64,000 nucleotides of DNA from Imperialibacter sp. EC-SDR9 (lineage in GTDB: Bacteria; Bacteroidota; Bacteroidia; Cytophagales; Cyclobacteriaceae): the NCBI RefSeq assembly GCF_902498805.1, contig NZ_LR701599.1, positions 21,433 through 85,432 of the forward strand. Reading direction: 5' to 3'. The notes beneath the pieces were generated by a model. That model did no database searches and was not told the origin of the DNA. It saw only the letters and a list, made by a program, of their open reading frames with translations. Both the position numbers and the translations under genes were made by a program. Position 1 is the first letter of the stretch, and each line of letters opens with the position of its first letter. This document shows positions 58,404 to 64,000 of the stretch, piece after piece.

Positions 58404-61271
58404 ATGAAAAATATAGTACATATTATCACGGCCTCGCTACTTGTGGGGTTGCTGGGGCTCTTTGCGTGTGAAACGCCAAAAACTGATGACGGGCTCACGG
58501 AATTAAGAGAGGGTTTTCAGAATCCGCCAGTCAAAGCCAGGGCCAAAGTGTACTGGTGGTGGCTCAATGGCTATGTTGACTCGGTAAGGCTAAAAACCGA
58601 ACTGAGAGCCATCAAAGACGCTGGCCTTGGTGGTGTGGATATTTTTGAGATTGGCTTGCGGCGTGCCAGCGACGAAAAGGGGATCATACCTGCCGGGCCT
58701 CCGTTTATGGGAGAAGAATCACTTCATTTGATAAAAATGGCCCTTGATGAAGCGAAGAAGCTTGATTTGGAAGTGGGGCTCGGAGTAGCCAGTAGCTGGA
58801 ATGCAGGAGGAACCTGGGTGGAACCAAAACATGCTTCGAAAACACTTTATGCATCCAAAATATTATTGAAGGGTGGAAAAGAAGTGAAAATGAAACTTCC
58901 CTTCCCGGAAATAACCCCTGATAGAAACGGGAAGCCTAGGAAGATTGACTACCTGTCTGGCGGAAGACCAGTGTACAGTGAGGAAATCGCAGTGGTAGCT
59001 GTTCCAAAAGGGGCAAAAAACCTTGGTGACACCTCTCGCATTTTTGATTTATCAGCCCAATTTGATGCTGCCACGGAACTCCTTTCGTGGGATGCCCCTG
59101 AGGGAGAGTGGGATATCTACCGATACATTTGTTCCAATTCAGGCGAACGGTTGATTGTGCCGTCTCCCAATTCTGATGGCCCCATTATCGATCATTTCGA
59201 CTCAGCCGCTACCCGCATGCACATGATGTATTTCATCAACAAACTGAAGCCTCTCGTGGGAGATTTTAAGCAAAGTGCACTCAAAAACCTCTACCTGGCC
59301 AGCTACGAAGCGAAAGAGTTTGCCTGGACGCCGACATTGCCCGAGATGTTTAAGAAGCTGCATGGGTATGAGATCAATAAGTTTATTCCTGCTATTTACG
59401 ACGAGCAGCTATACGAGGAGAAGGTAAATGATGACTTTCAATTCGACTTCAGAAAGACATTTTCGGAACTAATGATTCAAAATCATTACGCCAAATCAAA
59501 AGAGATTTGTAATGCCCACGGACTTGAGATCATATCAGAGTCGGGTGGCCCTGGCCACATGCACCACATTCCGGTGGAAACACTGAAGGCGCTGGGGGCA
59601 TTGGACGTGCCCCGTGGCGAGTTCTGGTACAACCGGGAGTATTACAAAGAAGACAGCGTGGTAGATTATATCTGGCTGGTCAAAGAAATTGCAGCTGCCT
59701 CTCACATCTATCAGCGAAATATTGTTGAGGAAGAAGCTTTTACCAGCTATTGGGACTGGCAGGAGAGCCCGAAGGACTTGAAAGTTATAGCGGATCGGGC
59801 GTTTTGTGAAGGCATGAACCGACTGGTGATCCATGGGTTTACTCACAATCCATCTGAGTTTGGTCGCCCCGGCATTGTTTATCTGGCGGGCACTCACTAT
59901 AACGACAAACGGGTTTGGTGGCCCATGGCCAAAGCCTTTAATGATTATCTGGCTCGAAACTCTTACATTTTGCAGCAAGCCAAATTTGTAGCCGATGTCT
60001 TGTATTACTATGGCGACGACGTGCCCAACCTGGTGCCACCCAAGAATACAAGGTTTACAGCAGGGCTTGGCTACGACTATGAAGTAATCAATACCGATAA
60101 GCTGAGCGAATTGATTGTTGAAAATGGTGAATTTGTACTGCCGGGCGTTGGCAGATACAAAGTACTGGCACTTGGCAATAATACGGAAATGAGCCCTGCT
60201 GCGCTGACCAAAATGAGAGATTTGGCTGCTTCGAGAGCGGTGATCGTGGGAGGAAAGCCCACCCGGGCCAATGGTTTGGCTCGTCAGCCTGAGGCAACTC
60301 AACAAATTGTGAGTGGATCAGGCGATTTGTGGACGGGCGGAACGGAGAGTGGCAAGATAAGGTCAAGTCAATCGCCGGAGGAAGCCCTTAGAGGATTAGG
60401 GTTAGTGCCGGATTTCAGCTATCCCGATCAGGCCAGTGGAAAGCTGGATTTCATCCACTACGCCAAAGGCGATGCAGATTTTTACCTCATCCGCAATACG
60501 ACAGATAGCTGGGTGTCGGAAAGCCTGACTTTTCGCCAGAAGAACAAGGCGCCTGAGTTATGGGATCCTAAAACAGGAGAAATGATGCCTATTCCGATTT
60601 TCGAAGAGAAAGGCAACACAACACTGTTGCCACTGTCGATTGCGCCATATGGGAGCTGCTTCGTGGTGTTCACCAACCAGCCGGCGAAACCTAAAGGAAG
60701 CATCGAAAATACCGACATTGTGTATACGCCGCATGGTTTCTACTCAAGGTCGGCAGGTGGGCAGGCAAAGGCGACAACCATCGAAGGAGAATGGAACGTT
60801 TCCTTCAGCGAGGAGTGGGGAGCACCCGCTACAGCTGTTTTCCCCGATCTTACTTCTTGGACGCAATCAGAGGTTGATGGCATTAGGTACTACTCCGGAA
60901 TCGGTACGTATGATAAGACGTTCGAGTTTGCAGGATCAGGTGGTGAGGCGAACCGAGTGTACCTTGACCTGGGTGACCTTGCCGAAATGGCGGAGGTAAC
61001 ACTGAATGATCAGCCAGCAGGCATTGTGTGGACGAAGCCTTATCGGCTTGATGTTACTGACATGATCAAAGAGGGGGCGAATACGCTAAGTGTACGGGTG
61101 GCAAATACCTGGTCCAACAGATTAACAGGTGATGCCATCACCGGGGAACAGTTTACGAATACGAATATCACCAATGCCAACAAAAACCTGACGCCGTGGA
61201 AGGATGTGCCGCTGAAAAAGTCTGGTTTACTCGGCCCTGTTCAGGTAGTTACCATTGGTCTTTCAAAATGA
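58404..61271 (+). CDS. GH106 family alpha-L-rhamnosidase, paralogue 3 (lipoprotein)
   Basis: A 955-residue enzyme and the most diverged of the three. It starts MKNIVHIITASLLVGLLGLF followed by AC, a lipobox, so unlike the other two it is membrane anchored. Domain motifs are kept: KVYWWWLNGYVDSVRLKTEL, GVDIFEIGL, IYQRNIVEEEAFTSYWDWQE, FTHNPSEFGRPGIVYLAGTH and the C-terminal galactose-binding-like domain (GEWNVSFSEEWGAPATAVF). The active-site Glu candidates are intact. The different location suggests that it acts on larger fragments, while paralogues 1 and 2 finish the job in the periplasm. It ends 4 bp before the esterase gene. Confidence 0.9.
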   Translation: MKNIVHIITASLLVGLLGLFACETPKTDDGLTELREGFQNPPVKARAKVYWWWLNGYVDSVRLKTELRAIKDAGLGGVDIFEIGLRRASDEKGIIPAGPPFMGEESLHLIKMALDEAKKLDLEVGLGVASSWNAGGTWVEPKHASKTLYASKILLKGGKEVKMKLPFPEITPDRNGKPRKIDYLSGGRPVYSEEIAVVAVPKGAKNLGDTSRIFDLSAQFDAATELLSWDAPEGEWDIYRYICSNSGERLIVPSPNSDGPIIDHFDSAATRMHMMYFINKLKPLVGDFKQSALKNLYLASYEAKEFAWTPTLPEMFKKLHGYEINKFIPAIYDEQLYEEKVNDDFQFDFRKTFSELMIQNHYAKSKEICNAHGLEIISESGGPGHMHHIPVETLKALGALDVPRGEFWYNREYYKEDSVVDYIWLVKEIAAASHIYQRNIVEEEAFTSYWDWQESPKDLKVIADRAFCEGMNRLVIHGFTHNPSEFGRPGIVYLAGTHYNDKRVWWPMAKAFNDYLARNSYILQQAKFVADVLYYYGDDVPNLVPPKNTRFTAGLGYDYEVINTDKLSELIVENGEFVLPGVGRYKVLALGNNTEMSPAALTKMRDLAASRAVIVGGKPTRANGLARQPEATQQIVSGSGDLWTGGTESGKIRSSQSPEEALRGLGLVPDFSYPDQASGKLDFIHYAKGDADFYLIRNTTDSWVSESLTFRQKNKAPELWDPKTGEMMPIPIFEEKGNTTLLPLSIAPYGSCFVVFTNQPAKPKGSIENTDIVYTPHGFYSRSAGGQAKATTIEGEWNVSFSEEWGAPATAVFPDLTSWTQSEVDGIRYYSGIGTYDKTFEFAGSGGEANRVYLDLGDLAEMAEVTLNDQPAGIVWTKPYRLDVTDMIKEGANTLSVRVANTWSNRLTGDAITGEQFTNTNITNANKNLTPWKDVPLKKSGLLGPVQVVTIGLSK

Positions 61272-61275
61272 AAGT

Positions 61276-63234
61276 ATGAATGAATGCCATCGCCATGGGA
61301 TCATAGTAGCGGTTTGCCTTGCTGCTTGCATGGTTTTAGCAGGCCAGGCAATGGCTCAGCTGAGTTGTGCTCAGCTGTTATCTGACAATATGGTGTTGCA
61401 AAGAGGTGTTGAAATGACTATTTGGGGCACTTCCGCCGCTGGCGAAAAGATCAGTGTAAAACTGGATGGCTCGATGTCGTCTGCATTCGCCGACGAAAAT
61501 GGGAAATGGCAGGTAAAGTTACCTGCTCATGAGGCTGGTGGGCCCTATCAACTGGAAGTGGAAGGGTTGGATGAAAAACTGGCGTTTACCAATGTGCTTG
61601 TCGGCGATGTCTGGTTTGCTTCAGGTCAGTCGAATATGGAGCATCCTATGGCTGGCTGGCAGTGGATTCCACGTTCGGAAGTAAAAGATTACGAGAAAGA
61701 GATAGCAGACATCAACTATCCCAATGTCCGCCTCTTTAACGTGCCAAAAATGCCCATGCCCGTAGCAGCAGCCGACTTTGAAGCATCAGCCTGGGCCGTG
61801 CCAACGGTAGAATCAGTAGCCCGCTTTTCTTCCACGGCATGGTTTTTTGCTAAAAAGCTGAATAAGGAGTTAAATATTCCCATTGGTGTTATCCATAGTT
61901 CATGGGGAGGCACACCTATCAGGTCGTGGATGAGCCCGGAGTCAATGGTAATATTTAAGGACTCCATTGACATACCTCCAGTGGCGACCGCTTTTGATAG
62001 AGACGAGTGGATGGGAAAAGTGACGGAGTCTATGACGAACAATCTGGCCAGAAGGATGGCGATTAGCTTTCCCAGGGCCGGTGAAGTCGAAGCGTATGCC
62101 AGCGTGGGTTACGATGCAAGCTCCTGGAGCTCCATCAACCCGTTGGACACTGACATTGTATTCGGAAATGTAGTTTGGTTGAGGAAAGGGATTCAAGTTC
62201 CTGAAAAGTTGGTTGGACATCCATTGAGACTCTCTTTGGGGTTTTTAGGCAGGGAAAGCCGTATTTTTCTCAATGGAGTGGAACTTGACCTTTTTTCGTA
62301 CCCTCAACCAGTTTTGGTCGATATACCAGCGGATTTGGTCAACGCTGGCGAAAATGTATTGACAGTTCGTCTTGCCCAACCTTTCGGTACGCCGAAGTTT
62401 TTTGGTGAGGAAAGGAGCTTCTTTATTGAGAATAGCAACCGCTCGTTTTCCATCAACCTTGCCAGGAAATGGCTTTTGAAGAATGATTTTGATGATGACT
62501 TTGGGCCAGTTAAAAACTTTCACAATTCTCCTTCTAGTCTGTTCAACGGCATGGTGGCACCAGCTACGCCGTATGGGATAAAGGGATTTATTTGGTATCA
62601 GGGCGAATCAAATGCCAGTCGGCCAGAGTTGTATGCGCAGATGTTCCCCGAATTGATTCGCAATTGGAGAACACACTGGGGTCTTGGCGACCTCCCGTTC
62701 TTGTTCGTACAGCTAAGTAACCTCGAGTTGACCCATGAGTTTCATAAAACGAATAGCTCCTGGTCGAACCTCAGGGCCGCACAGCAAAGCACGCTTGCAC
62801 TGCCTAACACAGGGATGGTTGTTTCGCTCGACATAGGAAATCCATATAATATCCATCCGGCCAACAAACAGGATTTTGGCTACAGACTTGCTCTACAGGC
62901 GTTAGATATTGCTTACGATAAACAGGCAGTAGCCAATGGCCCCTCGTATAAATCCTATTCGGTAAACGGAAACACCGTGATACTTCAATTTAATGGAGCC
63001 GTTGAACTGAAGAAAAATATGGTTGGCCTTGGGGCGAGTTTTGAAGTAGCAGGTGAAGACGGAAAGTTTGTGAAAGTGATGGGTAAAGTGAAAGGGAGCA
63101 ATCTGCACATTTCATCAAGCGAGGTCATCCAACCGAAGGCAATCCGATTCGACTGGAGCAACAACCCGGAGTATTATATTATTAATAAGGCCGGACTTCC
63201 TGCTTCTCCGTTTGTGCTTGAGTTGAATAAGTAA
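61276..63234 (+). CDS. Sialate-O-acetylesterase-like SGNH esterase
   Basis: A 652-residue secreted protein. The ATG at 61276 is preferred to a TTG at 61255 that overlaps the previous gene. Signal peptide with cleavage near AMAQ. The SGNH hydrolase domain is split: the nucleophile block FASGQSNMEHPM (Ser119) and GGTPIRSW lie in front, then a ~180-residue insertion that looks like a galactose-binding beta-sandwich (LRLSLGFLGRESRIFLNGVELD), then IWYQGESNASRPELY and the catalytic NIHPANKQDFGYRLA. This matches the sialate-O-acetylesterase-like carbohydrate esterases that remove acetyl groups from plant or algal glycans. It is the last gene of the PUL; terminator-like structures follow. Confidence 0.87.
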   Translation: MNECHRHGIIVAVCLAACMVLAGQAMAQLSCAQLLSDNMVLQRGVEMTIWGTSAAGEKISVKLDGSMSSAFADENGKWQVKLPAHEAGGPYQLEVEGLDEKLAFTNVLVGDVWFASGQSNMEHPMAGWQWIPRSEVKDYEKEIADINYPNVRLFNVPKMPMPVAAADFEASAWAVPTVESVARFSSTAWFFAKKLNKELNIPIGVIHSSWGGTPIRSWMSPESMVIFKDSIDIPPVATAFDRDEWMGKVTESMTNNLARRMAISFPRAGEVEAYASVGYDASSWSSINPLDTDIVFGNVVWLRKGIQVPEKLVGHPLRLSLGFLGRESRIFLNGVELDLFSYPQPVLVDIPADLVNAGENVLTVRLAQPFGTPKFFGEERSFFIENSNRSFSINLARKWLLKNDFDDDFGPVKNFHNSPSSLFNGMVAPATPYGIKGFIWYQGESNASRPELYAQMFPELIRNWRTHWGLGDLPFLFVQLSNLELTHEFHKTNSSWSNLRAAQQSTLALPNTGMVVSLDIGNPYNIHPANKQDFGYRLALQALDIAYDKQAVANGPSYKSYSVNGNTVILQFNGAVELKKNMVGLGASFEVAGEDGKFVKVMGKVKGSNLHISSSEVIQPKAIRFDWSNNPEYYIINKAGLPASPFVLELNK

Positions 63235-63277
63235 GCGCTCTAAACCCAGGCTGTCAGGTGGTAATGATTGGACGGGA

Positions 63278-63374
63278 AGACTACAAAAGGTTGGAGTAAA
63301 TGCTGCTGCTAGCTACTAATGGAGACTTCTAAGAGTGTCTGACGCTTCTGCATTTTACTAAACTTTTGTAGTCT
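63278..63374 (+). terminator. Long-range inverted repeat after the PUL
   Basis: AGACTACAAAAG (63278-63289) and CTTTTGTAGTCT (63363-63374) are exact 12-base arms separated by 73 bases. It lies downstream of the esterase stop and just before the terminator-like hairpin, and may protect the 3' end of the operon mRNA. Confidence 0.5.
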
Positions 63375-63380
63375 GAAAGG

Positions 63381-63419
63381 AGTCGTGCCACCAGCTACTG
63401 TTGTGGGCACGACTTTTTT
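63381..63419 (+). terminator. Rho-independent terminator of the PUL operon
   Basis: AGTCGTGCC (63381-63389) pairs with GGCACGACT (63406-63414), a 9-bp G+C-rich stem with a 16-base loop, followed by TTTTTT (63414-63419). It stands on the plus strand directly after the PUL and just before the convergent VOC gene. Confidence 0.75.
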
Positions 63420-63424
63420 ATTGA

Positions 63425-63796
63425 TCAATTTATCAGCATCATATAAGCCCCCGCCGGATCCTGAATAAGGCAATAGGAAGTCTCCTCTCCATATTTTCGT
63501 TTTTCACCTATGACTTTGCCGCCGAGCTCCTCACATTTCGCCAGGCTGGCATCCAGGTCTTCTACTTTCACATAAATCAGCCAGTAGGGAGGTAGATAGG
63601 CATTGCCACCTACCTTGTTGCAGACACCGCCGAGGAAATTCCCTTCCTTATCTTTCATCACATAGTCGTTGTAGCCGCCCATGTCCAGGCCCTGCTTTTC
63701 CCAACCAACCACTTCTTTGTAGAATTCGCTAACACCTTCGTGGTCTTCCACAGTCAGGTCAAAGTGCACGATATGTCCGATTTTTTGCTCTTGCAT
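63425..63796 (-). CDS. VOC family (glyoxalase-fold) protein
   Basis: A 123-residue protein with two VOC modules. The N-terminal IGHIVHFDLTVEDHEGVSEFYKEVVGWEKQG is the common first module; LPPYWLIYVKVEDLDASLAKCEELGGKVI starts the second; the end is CLIQDPAGAYMMLIN. This is a different subgroup from the VOC protein at 8956-9330, and typical of small glyoxalase/bleomycin-resistance-type proteins of unknown substrate. The start ATG lies ~28 bp from the stop of an IS982-type transposase, so the insertion element sits where the promoter of this gene would be; it may be transcribed from within the element. Confidence 0.85.
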   Translation of the reverse strand: MQEQKIGHIVHFDLTVEDHEGVSEFYKEVVGWEKQGLDMGGYNDYVMKDKEGNFLGGVCNKVGGNAYLPPYWLIYVKVEDLDASLAKCEELGGKVIGEKRKYGEETSYCLIQDPAGAYMMLIN

Positions 63797-63824
63797 GATT
63801 GTTTCTATTAACCTGAGTTCGATT

Positions 63825-64000
63825 TTAAAAAGCGGCTAATTGGCTTGTTTTGACGGGTTGATATTTGATTGCGGGCTTTTTGGGGAAGAAGGAGTAGGCA
63901 ATCAATCCTGAAATAAGGTTGGTGATGAAGTTTTCGAAAGACCTATGTCTGGAATGTTCGACTTGACAGATGTTCTTGAGTTCATCGTTTACAGTTTCTA
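63825..64000 (-). mobile_element. IS982-family transposase, C-terminal part (continues beyond the window)
   Basis: The minus-strand frame from 63998 to the stop at 63825-63827 has 57 codons and no ATG needed inside the window. It reads [20 protein letters not shown], then [20 protein letters not shown] and [36 protein letters not shown] is the C-terminal signature of IS982 transposases. The gene is cut by the window edge. The 16-base end ACCTGAGTTCGATTTT beginning at 63811 could be the element's terminal repeat, but the other end is outside the window. Confidence 0.8.

Noticed and set aside
1..64000. CRISPR array, tRNA or rRNA genes
   Set aside because: No spaced direct repeats of CRISPR type and no recognisable tRNA or rRNA sequence was seen; short tRNAs could still be missed by eye.

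Overview
The window comes from a member of the phylum Bacteroidota, most likely a marine or aquatic cytophagalean. The signs are a SusC/SusD pair, a type IX secretion (Por) C-terminal sorting domain, membrane-anchored LytTR and AraC regulators, few Shine-Dalgarno sequences, frequent secreted proteins and lipoproteins, and a bacterial ceramide operon. No rRNA, tRNA or CRISPR array was recognised.

Layout. (1) 1-12967: mixed housekeeping and accessory genes. They include an AraC-type membrane regulator, a DoxX protein, small secreted proteins of unknown function set among repeated intergenic modules, a cytochrome b561 / molybdopterin oxidoreductase pair, an ECF42-type sigma factor with its YciI (DGPF) partner, a VOC protein, a Tat-exported glycosylasparaginase and a secreted vanadium haloperoxidase. 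(2) 12987-19600: a tightly overlapping minus-strand operon for ceramide synthesis. It runs serine palmitoyltransferase, CerR-like reductase, YghO/bCerS-like ceramide synthase, FabL-type enoyl reductase, FabZ-type dehydratase, ketoacyl-ACP synthase, a dedicated ACP and its phosphopantetheinyl transferase. (3) 19747-23191: an A+T-rich accessory cassette (PP-loop protein and a truncated repeat lipoprotein) bounded by a gene remnant and by the intact relative of that gene. (4) 23276-33764: a surface glycan region with a Wzi-like barrel, a cyclic-peptide-type ABC exporter, six glycosyltransferase domains in five proteins, and a sulfotransferase. (5) 33834-34787: a close homologue of eukaryotic sphingolipid delta-4 desaturase (DES1). 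(6) 34784-39614: hydrolase, outer membrane protein, LytTR regulator, and a Crp/Fnr regulator next to an MBL-rhodanese sulfur enzyme. (7) 39797-63234: a polysaccharide utilisation locus (PUL) of about 23 kb, aimed at an L-rhamnose-containing, probably sulfated and acetylated glycan. It holds a GntR regulator, MFS transporter, sugar isomerase, SusC, SusD, an unassigned large lipoprotein, a sulfatase, three tandem GH106 alpha-L-rhamnosidases and a SGNH esterase. (8) 63425-64000: a VOC protein and the 3' end of an IS982-family transposase running off the window.

How the parts fit. The most interesting signal is the pairing of a complete ceramide operon with a DES1 homologue 14 kb away, with glycosyltransferases and a sulfotransferase in between. 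Together they suggest that this bacterium makes delta-4-unsaturated (sphingosine-type) or 4-hydroxylated ceramides, and perhaps glycosylated or sulfated derivatives. The link to the glycan genes is inference from position only. In the PUL, surface SusCD would import oligosaccharides, the sulfatase, esterase and rhamnosidases would release monosaccharide in or near the periplasm, the MFS protein would bring it into the cytoplasm and the isomerase would start catabolism. GntR operator-like sites lie in front of both intracellular genes. All functions are inferred from sequence by eye; no searches were run.
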